21,518 nt of DNA from Eggerthella sp. CAG:368 (GCA_000434775.1 FR895493.1:121184-142701); one strand, 5' to 3'; counted from the stretch's first letter, positions 7,561 through 15,589 are shown. The notes: generated from the sequence alone by a model not told the origin. Program-made: numbers and translations.

Positions 7561-8106
7561 ATGGTAGACCCAATTCACCCTGCCATTGACAGAGTTTTGT
7601 TTTCGGAAGAAGACATTAAAGAATGTGTTGCTCGCATGGGCGCACAAATCACTAAAGACTATGAGGGCAAAGAGCTTGTGGTGGTTTCCGTTTTGCGCGG
7701 GGCAGCTATTTTTATGGCTGACTTAGTAAGGGAAATTAAACTTCCTTGCGAAATGGATTTTGTTGCAATTTCTTCCTATGGAAATGGCGCAAAGAGTTCG
7801 GGCGTTATTCGCATGCTCAAAGATCTCACTACCGACATTCAGGGTCGCCATGTTTTGGTTGCAGAAGATATTCTTGATAGCGGCTTAACGTTGAGTTACT
7901 TTCTGAAAACTCTTGAGGCGCGTAATCCTGCTTCTTTGGAGGTTGCAACGCTTCTTAGAAAAAAAACTCCGCAACAGGCAGATATTAAATGTAAATATAC
8001 GGGTTTTGAAGTTCCCGATGAGTTTATTGTTGGATATGGTCTTGATTATGGTGAGCGCTATCGCAATATGACTTATATCGGTGTCTTGAAACCAGAAGAA
8101 GAATAA
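7561..8106 (+). CDS. hpt: Hypoxanthine (guanine) phosphoribosyltransferase
   Basis: Hpt makes IMP and GMP from hypoxanthine or guanine and PRPP in the cytoplasm (purine salvage). The type I PRTase PRPP-binding motif is LVAEDILDSGLTLSY (acidic pair and loop at residues 102-110). Also visible are VSVLRGAAIFMADLVR near the N-terminus and the C-terminal base-binding region PDEFIVGYGLDYGERYRNMTYIGVL, both typical of the family. Length is 181 residues, as usual. ATG 7561 follows AGGAAAGGA; the TTG at 7540 in frame is less likely. Its position between tilS/maf and ftsH matches the conserved actinobacterial order. Confidence 0.95.
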   Translation: MVDPIHPAIDRVLFSEEDIKECVARMGAQITKDYEGKELVVVSVLRGAAIFMADLVREIKLPCEMDFVAISSYGNGAKSSGVIRMLKDLTTDIQGRHVLVAEDILDSGLTLSYFLKTLEARNPASLEVATLLRKKTPQQADIKCKYTGFEVPDEFIVGYGLDYGERYRNMTYIGVLKPEEE

Positions 8107-8158
8107 TCTAACCACTTTGATGGATGTAATTTTCGGAGCTACAAGGAATTAGAAATTT

Positions 8159-10429
8159 ATGGCACAGACTCCAAAACCAAAGAACTTTAAAAAACCTGGC
8201 AACAAACGTTCAAACATCGTAACGATCGTTGTGTTTGTTGCCATCGCCATTTTCTTCATGACGATGATTTCGCGTATGACGGCGCCGGCGAACGGGATTT
8301 CTCAAACCGATCAGCTGGTAACGTCTGAGTTTATGCAGGCAGTTGATCAGGGTCGCGTTCAAACTGTTGTGTATGATTCTGGCGCAGAAACAATTTCTGG
8401 TACGTACTATCCAGCCTCTACGGCAGGCAGTGAAGCTTTAAGCGCATTCAATACCGGAATTGAAGCCCTTAACTCGCAGCTTGGTGTTATGACCAACGGG
8501 GGCTCTCGCTTAGGTATTGTTTCGGTGCAAGATCTTTCAACGAGTACCTTGGGCACTCAGCACAACTACACCTGTACGTGGGTGGGTCAAGACTCTTTGG
8601 GTGAACTCATGGCAGCTCACCCCGAAATTAGCTATCGCGTTAACTTAGCTTCTCCGTGGGGTTCAATTCTGCTTTCGCTTTTGCCTATCCTGTTGATTGC
8701 AGGCATTTTGTTCTTCTTCTTCTCGCAGATGAACAAGGCAAACAATTCTCAGATGTCATTCGGCAAGGCTAAAGCAAAGAAATCAGTTGAAGAGCATCCA
8801 GACGTAAAGTTTTCAGATGTTGCGGGTGTTGATGAAGCGGTCGAAGAAATGCAAGAGGTTAAAGACTTCCTTGCAAACCCAGCAAAATATCAGGCAATGG
8901 GTGCAAAAATCCCGCGCGGCTGTTTGCTGGTGGGCCCTCCGGGTACGGGTAAAACTTTGCTTGCGCGTGCTGTTGCGGGAGAGGCGAAGGTTCCTTTCTT
9001 TAGTATCTCTGGTTCTGACTTTGTTGAGATGTTTGTTGGTGTTGGCGCTTCGCGTGTTCGTGATCTTTTTAAGCAGGCAAAAGAAGCCTCTCCTGCCATT
9101 ATTTTTATCGACGAGATAGATGCGGTCGGTCGTCAGCGTGGTGCTGGTTTGGGCGGCGGTCATGACGAGCGCGAGCAGACCCTTAACCAGTTACTGGTTG
9201 AGATGGATGGTTTTGAGCCAAATGACTCTGTTGTTCTTATTGCGGCAACGAACCGTTCAGACGTTTTGGACCCTGCGCTTCTTCGTCCTGGTCGTTTTGA
9301 CCGCCAGATTGTAGTTGACGTTCCAGACGTTAAGGGTCGTGAGAAAATTTTGCGCGTTCATGCCGAAAATAAGCCTATGGCCGACGACGTTGATCTTTCT
9401 CGTTTGGCAAAGCTTACTCCAGGTTTTACGGGCGCTGATCTTTCCAACCTTCTCAATGAGGCTGCTATTTTGTCCGCTCGTCGTAATAAGAGCATCATTA
9501 ACGATAAAGAAATTCAGGAAAGCATGGAGCGCGTTATTGCTGGCCCTGAGCGTAAGGGTCGCATTATTGATCAAAGAACTCGCAAGACCATTGCGTTCCA
9601 CGAATCAGGTCATGCTCTTGTTGGTCACTTGCTTGAGCATGCAGATCCTGTACATAAAATTTCGATTATTTCCCGTGGTCGTGCGCTTGGTTACACCCTG
9701 TCTATCCCCGATGATGACAAACCTTTAAATAGTCGTAACGAAATGCGCGATCAGTTAGCGGTGTTCCTTGGCGGTCGTGTAGCAGAGGAAATTTTCTGCG
9801 AAGACATTACCACAGGTGCTTCGAACGACCTTGAACGTGCGACAAAAGTTGCTCGTTCCATGGTTATGAATTACGGCATGAGTTCCGAGCTGGGTGTTCA
9901 GATTTTCGGCCAGCCTAACCATGAAGTGTTCTTGGGTCGTGATTACGGAAATACTCAGGATTACTCTGAAGAAACCGCTCGTCGCATCGACGATGAGGTT
10001 GCTCGCATTATGAAGGAAGCTCATGATCGTGCTTATGATATCTTGAGTACGCATGGCGACCAAATGAAGCTTATGGCTTCTGTTCTTTTGGAGCGTGAGA
10101 CGGTTGATGGCGAGGAATGCACCGCGTTGCTCGATAACCGTTGGGCTGAATATCTTCAGAAAGAACAGGAGAAGGCAAATCAAGAACCTAAGCTTTCTGT
10201 TGTTGCTCCTAACCAGTCTCAGCAGTCACAGCCTGTTGAAAGTCAGGCTCAAGTTCAGGCGGTCCTACCTGCGCAACAAGCGACGCAAGCTACAACAGAA
10301 ACCCCTGTTCAGCCTCAGGCAAACATCGAGGTTCCTGGTTTTATTGGAGAAATAGAGCAGAAGATTAAAGACTTGCAAGGCAGTAATGAGTCTAGCAAGA
10401 AGAAGGACGATTCCGAAAAGAAGGACTAG
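8159..10429 (+). CDS. ftsH: ATP-dependent zinc metalloprotease FtsH
   Basis: FtsH is a hexameric membrane-anchored AAA+ protease that extracts and degrades membrane and short-lived cytosolic proteins. Two membrane segments lie at about 19-40 and 168-190, flanking an external domain of about 125 residues. The AAA module has Walker A GPPGTGKT (259-266), Walker B IIFIDEIDAVG (314-324) and the second region of homology ATNRSDVLDPALLRPGRFDR. The zinc site is HESGH (481-485), with the downstream acidic ligand region near TTGASNDLERAT. The 756 residues exceed the usual 610-700 because of a Gln/Pro-rich tail (about 670-735) ending in a charged Lys/Asp stretch. AAGGA lies 11 nt before the ATG. folP starts 4 nt after its stop. 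Confidence 0.97.
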   Translation: MAQTPKPKNFKKPGNKRSNIVTIVVFVAIAIFFMTMISRMTAPANGISQTDQLVTSEFMQAVDQGRVQTVVYDSGAETISGTYYPASTAGSEALSAFNTGIEALNSQLGVMTNGGSRLGIVSVQDLSTSTLGTQHNYTCTWVGQDSLGELMAAHPEISYRVNLASPWGSILLSLLPILLIAGILFFFFSQMNKANNSQMSFGKAKAKKSVEEHPDVKFSDVAGVDEAVEEMQEVKDFLANPAKYQAMGAKIPRGCLLVGPPGTGKTLLARAVAGEAKVPFFSISGSDFVEMFVGVGASRVRDLFKQAKEASPAIIFIDEIDAVGRQRGAGLGGGHDEREQTLNQLLVEMDGFEPNDSVVLIAATNRSDVLDPALLRPGRFDRQIVVDVPDVKGREKILRVHAENKPMADDVDLSRLAKLTPGFTGADLSNLLNEAAILSARRNKSIINDKEIQESMERVIAGPERKGRIIDQRTRKTIAFHESGHALVGHLLEHADPVHKISIISRGRALGYTLSIPDDDKPLNSRNEMRDQLAVFLGGRVAEEIFCEDITTGASNDLERATKVARSMVMNYGMSSELGVQIFGQPNHEVFLGRDYGNTQDYSEETARRIDDEVARIMKEAHDRAYDILSTHGDQMKLMASVLLERETVDGEECTALLDNRWAEYLQKEQEKANQEPKLSVVAPNQSQQSQPVESQAQVQAVLPAQQATQATTETPVQPQANIEVPGFIGEIEQKIKDLQGSNESSKKKDDSEKKD

Positions 10430-10433
10430 TGTC

Positions 10434-11759
10434 GTGATCTGGAAATGTTCGCAATACCATTTTGATTCTCAGATGCCCATAATCATGGGCATCTTGAACG
10501 TTACGCCCGATTCCTTTTCAGATGGGGGTTCCTATGCGGGTGTGGAAGAAGCTTGTGCGGCAGCTCGTAAGATGGTTGACGAAGGTGCCCTTATTATTGA
10601 TGTAGGCGGTGAATCAACGCGTCCTGGTGCAAGTCCTGTTAGTGTTGAAGAGGAACTTGCTCGCGTGTTGGACGTCGTGCGTCAGCTCGCTTCTGAAGGC
10701 ATTTGCGTGAGTGTGGACACTCGACATGCCGAGGTAGCCAAAGCGTGCATCGATGCCGGTGCAGCTATTATTAATGATGTCACGGGTTTTCGCGATCCCG
10801 CTATGGCTGAGGTTGCCAAAAATAGTGATGCCGGTCTTGTTTTAATGCATATGAAAGGCGACGATCCTCGCACAATGCAGGACGAACCGATATATACCGA
10901 TGTGGTTTCTGAGGTGGCAAATTACCTGCTCAGCGGCGCGCATCGGCTTGAAGGGTTAGGCGTTGATCGCAGTCGTATTTGTCTTGATCCCGGTCCTGGT
11001 TTTGGTAAAACAGCCAAGCAAACCATTGAACTTATGCGCAATTTTCAGGAGTTTACTCATCTGGGATATCCTTTGATGGTTGCAGTTTCACGTAAGAGTT
11101 ATATTGGGTATGCCTACAAAATCGACGAGCCTAAACAGCGCGATGATGCTTCGGCGGCGGAAGCGTTGCTTGCGTGCGAACTGGGCGCTTCGGTTATCAG
11201 AACGCACAATGTTGCCCTCGCGGCTGCTTCGGTTGAAGAAAATCTCAGGCCGTATGCGTTGCTCGGTATTGGATCGAACGTTCCGCTTGTTGCCGATGAA
11301 GGCGAGGAGCGTGAAGGGAAAATAGCCCTGCTCAATCAGGCAATTGCGGATATGTGTATGCTCCCTGATTCTCAAATTATTGATGTTTCAAGTTTTTATG
11401 AAAGCGAACCTGCTTATTACGAAGACCAAGATACCTTTGTAAATGCGGTTGTGCTGTTGCGCACGGGGCTTCCTCCACAAGAACTGCTTCATTACTTGCA
11501 AGCAATAGAAAACAGTTTAGGTCGTATTCGTGAGAAGAAGAACGGTCCACGTACCTGCGACATCGACATTCTTGACTATCAAGGTTATGTTTGCGATCAC
11601 GAAATTCTCACGCTTCCTCATCCGTTATTATGCGAGCGTGATTTTGTGGTCAAGCCTCTTCTTGAACTTTTGCCTCACCATGTTTTGGCTAATGGTAAAG
11701 AAGTTCTTCTTGATGAGGTCACGGTTGGTAAGGCTTGGAAGTGCTCAGGGCAAAACTAA
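10434..11759 (+). CDS. folP-folK: Bifunctional dihydropteroate synthase / HPPK (FolP-FolK fusion)
   Basis: One frame encodes two folate enzymes. Residues about 14-270 are dihydropteroate synthase, which joins p-aminobenzoate to the pterin pyrophosphate: MGILNVTPDSFSDGG (18-32), DVGGESTRPGA, DPGPGFGKT and SRKSYIG are signatures. Residues 275-441 are 6-hydroxymethyl-dihydropterin pyrophosphokinase (HPPK): LLGIGSN (276-282), FVNAVV, LGRIREKKNGPRTCDIDIL (signature at 371-380), and LPHPLLCERDFVVKPL. The order DHPS-HPPK is opposite to the plant HPPK-DHPS enzyme. The start is GTG 10434 with AAAAGAAGGA upstream, just past the ftsH stop; an upstream frame extension overlapping ftsH is unlikely. folB and folE, usual neighbours in Actinobacteria, are not here. 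Confidence 0.93.
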   Translation: MIWKCSQYHFDSQMPIIMGILNVTPDSFSDGGSYAGVEEACAAARKMVDEGALIIDVGGESTRPGASPVSVEEELARVLDVVRQLASEGICVSVDTRHAEVAKACIDAGAAIINDVTGFRDPAMAEVAKNSDAGLVLMHMKGDDPRTMQDEPIYTDVVSEVANYLLSGAHRLEGLGVDRSRICLDPGPGFGKTAKQTIELMRNFQEFTHLGYPLMVAVSRKSYIGYAYKIDEPKQRDDASAAEALLACELGASVIRTHNVALAAASVEENLRPYALLGIGSNVPLVADEGEEREGKIALLNQAIADMCMLPDSQIIDVSSFYESEPAYYEDQDTFVNAVVLLRTGLPPQELLHYLQAIENSLGRIREKKNGPRTCDIDILDYQGYVCDHEILTLPHPLLCERDFVVKPLLELLPHHVLANGKEVLLDEVTVGKAWKCSGQN

Positions 11760-12604
11760 TAGAGGAAAACCTTTCGTTTTCTGGCTGGAGCATTCGGGCA
11801 TATGACCAAATCGAGTCAACTAATTTGATCATTAAAGATGCTCTCCGTAAGGGATGTGCAGAAGGCATTGTTGCCACTGCTCTAATTCAAGGAGGAGGGT
11901 ACGGGCGTCAAGGGCGTTTGTGGGCGAGCCCTTTGGGAGGATTATATTTCTCGTTTGCCTTGTGTCCTTTTGGTCGAAAAACACCAGATCAAAAGATAAA
12001 CATCTCAACCATTAGTTTAGTGGTCGCGCTTTCGTTGCGTCATGCCTTTCAGGAGCTAGGTGTTTACGAAACTCAAATAAAGTGGCCAAATGATGTTTTG
12101 ATTAATGGGGCAAAGGCTTGTGGTATTTCTCTCGAAGGTGTTACGGGTGGAATTTGCGTTGGCGTTGGGGTGAACGTTTTCCCTGTGCACGATCAGTGGC
12201 GCCTTTCTTCGGCATATCGAACTGCTTATGTGGGGCCTTTGCTTACTCGTTTGGCTCAACAGCCAGAGCAAGAAGGCATGATTGAATCGAGCACAAATGT
12301 CCTTTCCGTATTCCAGGAAGAAACACTCGAGCGAATCATTGTGGCGTTTTTGAATATATTTAAGCCTCTTTATGACCGCTGGCTTGAAGAGGGATTTTCT
12401 TTGTTTTGCGACGAATACAATGCCTGTCTCTTTAATGTTGGGGACGCTATTACGCTTGAAACGATAGATTCTCACACGTTGCTCGAGGGGGTAGTGGTAG
12501 GCGTTGATAAAGAAGGAAGGTTGTTGCTTAAGCAAAGCGATGACCGTATCATTCCTGCTTCTTCAGGGGAGGTTCATACGCTTCATAAGGAAAAGCAAAA
12601 GTAG
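11741..12604 (+). CDS. birA: Biotin-[acetyl-CoA-carboxylase] ligase, class I (no HTH)
   Basis: The enzyme activates biotin with ATP and attaches it to carboxylase carrier domains. The catalytic domain begins almost at once: YDQIESTNLIIKDAL, then GGGYGRQGRLWASPLGGLYFSF (biotinyl-AMP loop GRQGR at 55-59), IKWPNDVLINGAKACGISLE (114-133) and VGVGVNV. A short SH3-like C-terminal domain covers about 240-287 (GDAITLETIDSHTLLEGVVVGVDKEGRLLL). The N-terminal DNA-binding domain of E. coli BirA is absent, so it is unlikely to act as a repressor. The gene overlaps the end of folP-folK by 19 nt. GTG 11741 with AAGG upstream was chosen; TTG 11735 is an alternative. bioY lies about 1 kb downstream. Confidence 0.92.
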   Translation: MLRAKLIEENLSFSGWSIRAYDQIESTNLIIKDALRKGCAEGIVATALIQGGGYGRQGRLWASPLGGLYFSFALCPFGRKTPDQKINISTISLVVALSLRHAFQELGVYETQIKWPNDVLINGAKACGISLEGVTGGICVGVGVNVFPVHDQWRLSSAYRTAYVGPLLTRLAQQPEQEGMIESSTNVLSVFQEETLERIIVAFLNIFKPLYDRWLEEGFSLFCDEYNACLFNVGDAITLETIDSHTLLEGVVVGVDKEGRLLLKQSDDRIIPASSGEVHTLHKEKQK

Positions 12605-12666
12605 ATACTGCATATCGTAAAGATAAATAGTCCTCAATATCAATGCGGTAACGGGTGGAAATCTTC

Positions 12667-12706
12667 ATGCCTTGAAAAGCGTATCACGGCATTGTTCCCC
12701 TTTTTT
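12667..12706 (+). terminator. Weak candidate terminator after birA
   Basis: ATGCC (12667-12671) pairs with GGCAT (12688-12692) around a 16-nt loop, followed by a run of six T within TTCCCCTTTTTTCTT. The stem is short, so this is tentative. It lies between the convergent birA and mntP genes. Confidence 0.3.
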
Positions 12707-12707
12707 C

Positions 12708-13271
12708 TTACATGAAAAGTGCTTTTATACCAATAACAATTAAAACGATGCCTCCAATAATGGTCGCTTTGCTTCCGAGCATTGCGCCAAAACGACGTCC
12801 GATCAGTAACGCAATGACACAACAAATAGCCGTTGTAAAACAGATAGCAAGGGAAGCAAATATCACATTAACCGAAAGAGCCGCAAAGCTCACCCCAACT
12901 GCAAGTGCATCGATGCTTGTCGCAATGGCTTGAAAAAAAAGAACTCCAACTGTTAAAACAGAACCTTTCTTTGCCTCTTCCTTTGTGTCTTCGGCATCTT
13001 CATGGAATGCGTCCCAGACCATTTTGCCGCCAATAAAGCTCAGAATTACAAAGGTAATAATGCCTGCATATCGGTCAATAAGAGAACTTACTGCCATACC
13101 GGCAAAATAGCCAATTAAGGGCATGATCCCCTGGAAAGCGCCAAAAAAGAGAGGCATAAGCAGTGCTTGTTTAAAGGGGGTTGAGCGATAGGTAAACATG
13201 TTGGATATAGTAACGGCGAAAGCGTCCATAGAAAGAGCGACGCCTAAAATAATAATTTCTATTCCAGTCAC
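12708..13271 (-). CDS. mntP: MntP-type manganese efflux pump
   Basis: The 187-residue inner-membrane protein has six predicted helices in two repeated halves. Each half carries the family's acidic transport motif: ALSMDAFAV (about 13-21) and AIATSIDALAVGVSFA (about 115-130). A charged loop (FHEDAEDTKEEAKKG, about 89-103) separates the halves. This is the MntP/DUF204 pattern and length, and the family exports Mn2+ to protect against manganese excess. The start is GTG at 13271, preceded by AAAAAAGGA. The upstream region has a good promoter (13344-13371) and a leader hairpin (13295-13315), but no yybP-ykoY riboswitch pattern was recognised. It is divergent from bioY and convergent with birA. Confidence 0.9.
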   Translation of the reverse strand: MTGIEIIILGVALSMDAFAVTISNMFTYRSTPFKQALLMPLFFGAFQGIMPLIGYFAGMAVSSLIDRYAGIITFVILSFIGGKMVWDAFHEDAEDTKEEAKKGSVLTVGVLFFQAIATSIDALAVGVSFAALSVNVIFASLAICFTTAICCVIALLIGRRFGAMLGSKATIIGGIVLIVIGIKALFM

Positions 13272-13294
13272 GATGTTCCTTTTTTGACATGCAA

Positions 13295-13315
13295 AACAAG
13301 ATGGTTGGTCTTGTT
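13295..13315 (-). promoter_or_regulatory. Perfect inverted repeat in the mntP leader
   Basis: AACAAGA (13295-13301) and TCTTGTT (13309-13315) are perfect 7-bp arms around a 7-nt centre. The site falls between the predicted transcription start (about 13336) and the mntP start codon, so it could be a leader hairpin or a repressor site. Which it is cannot be told from sequence. Confidence 0.45.
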
Positions 13316-13343
13316 GAGGAAAGAGTTGTTATACAAATAGCTC

Positions 13344-13371
13344 ATTATATGGCAACCGTCATGTATCCCAA
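13344..13371 (-). promoter_or_regulatory. Promoter of mntP
   Basis: On the minus strand, TTGGGA (13371-13366), a 16-bp spacer and a perfect TATAAT (13349-13344) are present, giving a leader of about 65 nt. Confidence 0.6.
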
Positions 13372-13571
13372 GTTCAATAGAGTAAAAAGCTGCTGTTTAA
13401 TGTTTTTTAATAGGTGAAGCGTTTGCGAAACAGCAAAGCTGTAAGTCGCTCTTTTGCTTAAAGAAAAAGAAACATTGTATCGTGTAACTTTCTGTGTAGA
13501 TTTATAAATAGCAGCAGGCTTTCTGTGCAATAAGCGTACCCTGTCCTAGTAAATCGATTCGTGTGAGAAAA

Positions 13572-13596
13572 TTTGCGCAACGCATGGTTTTATGCG
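13572..13596. promoter_or_regulatory. Palindromes just upstream of bioY
   Basis: TTTGCGCAA (13572-13580) contains a perfect 8-bp palindrome, and CGCAT (13581-13585) with ATGCG (13592-13596) forms a 5-bp inverted repeat. Both lie 16-40 nt before the bioY ribosome-binding site. TTTGCGCAA recurs twice after bioY. A regulatory role is only a guess. The remainder of 13372-13571 shows nothing clear beyond AT-rich DNA. Confidence 0.3.
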
Positions 13597-13625
13597 AGTC
13601 AATTGTTTAAGAAGAAAGGATTTTG

Positions 13626-14234
13626 ATGGAAAAGGCAGTTAATAATCAAGCGCAATCAAGAACAAAAGAAATTGTATTGTGCGGCCTTTCAATTGCTCTG
13701 ATGGCAGTTTCTGCATGGATTACGGTGCCATTTGGCCCGATTCCGTTTACGCTGCAAACATTGGCGATAATGTTTGTTCTGTTTGCGCTTACTCCAAAAT
13801 GTGCACTTATCTCTATTGCAGGCTACCTCGTGTTAGGCGCCATTGGTCTGCCAGTCTTTTCTTCGTTCAAGGGTGGTCTTGCAGCATTACTCGGACCAAC
13901 AGGTGGCTTTATCACGGGTTTTTTGATTGCAGGCGGAATTGCATTGTTGGCTGGTTCTGCTCTTAAGCATTTTTCTCTTTTTACAGGTGAATCAAAAAAG
14001 TCTTTCTTTGGATCCCGTATCAAAACAGGTGTATTGGCAACAAATATTGCGATGGGCGTTGTATTTCTGGCAGTGCTGTACGTTTTTGGTTGGTTTCAGT
14101 TGATGATTGTGGGGAACTTGACTCCCGAAGCTGCTTTCGCTGCAGCAGTGGCTCCATTTGTTTTGATCGATGTAATTAAGATGATTGCCGCTATTTTGCT
14201 CACTCAGGCAATTGGCAACACGTTAAAGAATTAA
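13626..14234 (+). CDS. bioY: BioY-family biotin transporter substrate-binding subunit
   Basis: BioY is the membrane S-component of the energy-coupling factor biotin importer; it needs the shared EcfA/A'/T module encoded elsewhere. The 202-residue protein has six predicted helices. The family signature is plain: WITVPFGPIPFTLQTLAIMF (about 35-54), GYLVLGAIGLPVFSSFKGGL (about 66-85) and LLGPTGGFITGF (about 88-99), with APFVLIDVIKMIAA near the C-terminus. ATG 13626 follows AAAGGA at 5 nt; a TTG directly before it is less likely. A 354-bp interval separates it from divergent mntP. It fits with birA close by (uptake plus attachment), and no biotin synthesis genes are seen here. Confidence 0.93.
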   Translation: MEKAVNNQAQSRTKEIVLCGLSIALMAVSAWITVPFGPIPFTLQTLAIMFVLFALTPKCALISIAGYLVLGAIGLPVFSSFKGGLAALLGPTGGFITGFLIAGGIALLAGSALKHFSLFTGESKKSFFGSRIKTGVLATNIAMGVVFLAVLYVFGWFQLMIVGNLTPEAAFAAAVAPFVLIDVIKMIAAILLTQAIGNTLKN

Positions 14235-14301
14235 TTTGGTGTAGTTTTCCTATACCAAATATCTGTATTTGAGTGGAGAAAAACGGTAGCGGCTTAGCGT
14301 A

Positions 14302-14363
14302 TTTGCGCAAAAAAAATGAAGCCAGAGGTCAAAAGGCCTCTGGCTTCTTTCGTTTTTGCGCAA
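14302..14363 (+). terminator. Strong bidirectional terminator after bioY
   Basis: An 11-bp perfect stem, GAAGCCAGAGG (14318-14328) with CCTCTGGCTTC (14337-14347), is followed by TTTCGTTTTTG. On the minus strand it is followed by an eight-T run. The stem sits inside a longer imperfect inverted repeat bounded by TTTGCGCAA at 14302-14310 and 14355-14363. Confidence 0.9.
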
Positions 14364-14441
14364 GGAGTCCATTTTGGTAGATTTGAAGTGGATATATAGG
14401 TTATTCCCATCAGTTTTTAGATAATATATTTTCCAAAGCAA

Positions 14442-14447
14442 TATAAT
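14442..14447 (+). promoter_or_regulatory. -10 box for the LysR gene
   Basis: A perfect TATAAT lies 63 nt before the LysR start in very AT-rich DNA. No convincing -35 is present, which would fit regulated or activator-dependent transcription but may be chance. Confidence 0.35.
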
Positions 14448-14509
14448 AGGAATATTAATTGAGTTGGAGATCAATTCATTTACGACGATAAGAGAGTTTC
14501 GGGGGGAAC

Positions 14510-15445
14510 ATGAATTTATCGCAGCTGTATTACTTTAGAAAACTTGCTGAACTCGAACATTATGGGAAGGCATCTGAAGAGCTCTATATTACCCAGCCTT
14601 CACTTTCTAATTCTATCGGCAATCTCGAAAAAGAGCTTGGGGTTCCTCTTTTTGAACGAGTGGGAAGAAATGTTCGTTTAACTTCTTATGGTGCAGAGTT
14701 TAATGAACATATCTGTTTGGCATTGAGTGAGGTCGATAAAGCAGTCGATCTTATGAGGTTGTATAGCAGTGGCCTTAGTGGACAAATTCGTATCGGTACC
14801 GTTATTTCAATTCAGCGCAATTTCCTCCCGCTTCTCTTGAGTTCCTTCAGAAAAGAGTTTGGTGACAATGTTGTTTTTGATATTCACCAAGCAACAACGT
14901 ATAGCTGTATTAAAGGAATTCAAGACGGAAAACTTGATGTAGCTTTCTGTGGGAAGCTCCAAGATGAGCGCGACATTTCTTATATACCAATGCTTACGCA
15001 AAACTTAGTTGTAGGGGTTGACACTTCGCATGAACTCGCAAGACGAAAGAGTATTTCTTTAGAAGAACTAAAGAAATACAATCTTGTTTCATATCGTGCA
15101 GAATCATATGCAAGCACCATTCTGGAAGGTTTATTTCGTAGGGCTGAATTGTCTCCCAAGCAGGGCTTTAACGATGAAATAAGTGCAGCTTCTTTGGTAT
15201 GTGCGGAGAAAAATGTGGTCGCCGTTATGCTTGAAACGCTCGACGATCACAACATTGAAGGATTCGTGAGCATTCCAATTGAAGAAGTGCGCGATCCGTT
15301 TCATATTATTTATTTGGCGTATAAGGAGCATGCATTTCATAGTTGTGTTGCTGATCAGCTGATTGAGTTTGCTCAGCAATTTGCAAAGTTTCCAGCAGGT
15401 GTTGCCTCCCTGGAAGATTTTTATCGTAGAGAACGCGCATCCTAG
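14510..15445 (+). CDS. LysR-family transcriptional regulator
   Basis: This is a full-length 311-residue LysR protein. The HTH lies in residues 1-60 (FRKLAELEHYGKASEELY, ITQPSLSNSIGNLEKELGVP, then LFERVGRNVRLTSYG). The effector domain starts near 91 (GQIRIGTVISIQRNFLPLLL) and continues to about 295, with VAFCGKL and LVSYRAES typical of the fold. GGGGGGAA precedes the ATG. It ends before a strong terminator at 15565-15589, and the SDR/ADH/CoA-transferase operon lies 611 bp downstream on the same strand. It is the nearest candidate regulator of that operon (inference). It resembles the LysR at the left edge in its first 60 residues. Confidence 0.93.
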   Translation: MNLSQLYYFRKLAELEHYGKASEELYITQPSLSNSIGNLEKELGVPLFERVGRNVRLTSYGAEFNEHICLALSEVDKAVDLMRLYSSGLSGQIRIGTVISIQRNFLPLLLSSFRKEFGDNVVFDIHQATTYSCIKGIQDGKLDVAFCGKLQDERDISYIPMLTQNLVVGVDTSHELARRKSISLEELKKYNLVSYRAESYASTILEGLFRRAELSPKQGFNDEISAASLVCAEKNVVAVMLETLDDHNIEGFVSIPIEEVRDPFHIIYLAYKEHAFHSCVADQLIEFAQQFAKFPAGVASLEDFYRRERAS

Positions 15446-15463
15446 CTTTAAGCGGAAACCTAT

Positions 15464-15477
15464 TTGCCTTAAGGCAA
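15464..15477. promoter_or_regulatory. Perfect palindrome resembling an MntR-type box
   Basis: TTGCCTTAAGGCAA is a perfect 14-bp palindrome, 18 nt after the LysR stop codon and about 90 nt before the terminator. From memory, the MntR box of Bacillus has the core TTTGCCTTAAGG, which this matches. No manganese gene directly follows, so it may be an orphan site or coincidence. Confidence 0.3.
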
Positions 15478-15564
15478 TAGAATAGTTAGGGGTTGCTCAT
15501 TGTGCTTTACGATTGGGGTATGGCAACAAAAGCAGATGCGAATAAGAAATATCGTGCTTCAACT

Positions 15565-15589
15565 ACACCGCAAAAGCGGTGTTTTTTTT
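15565..15589 (+). terminator. Rho-independent terminator after the LysR gene
   Basis: ACACCGC (15565-15571), loop AAAA and GCGGTGT (15576-15582) are followed by an uninterrupted run of T to 15589. This is a textbook terminator that isolates the LysR transcript from the operon downstream. Confidence 0.95.
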
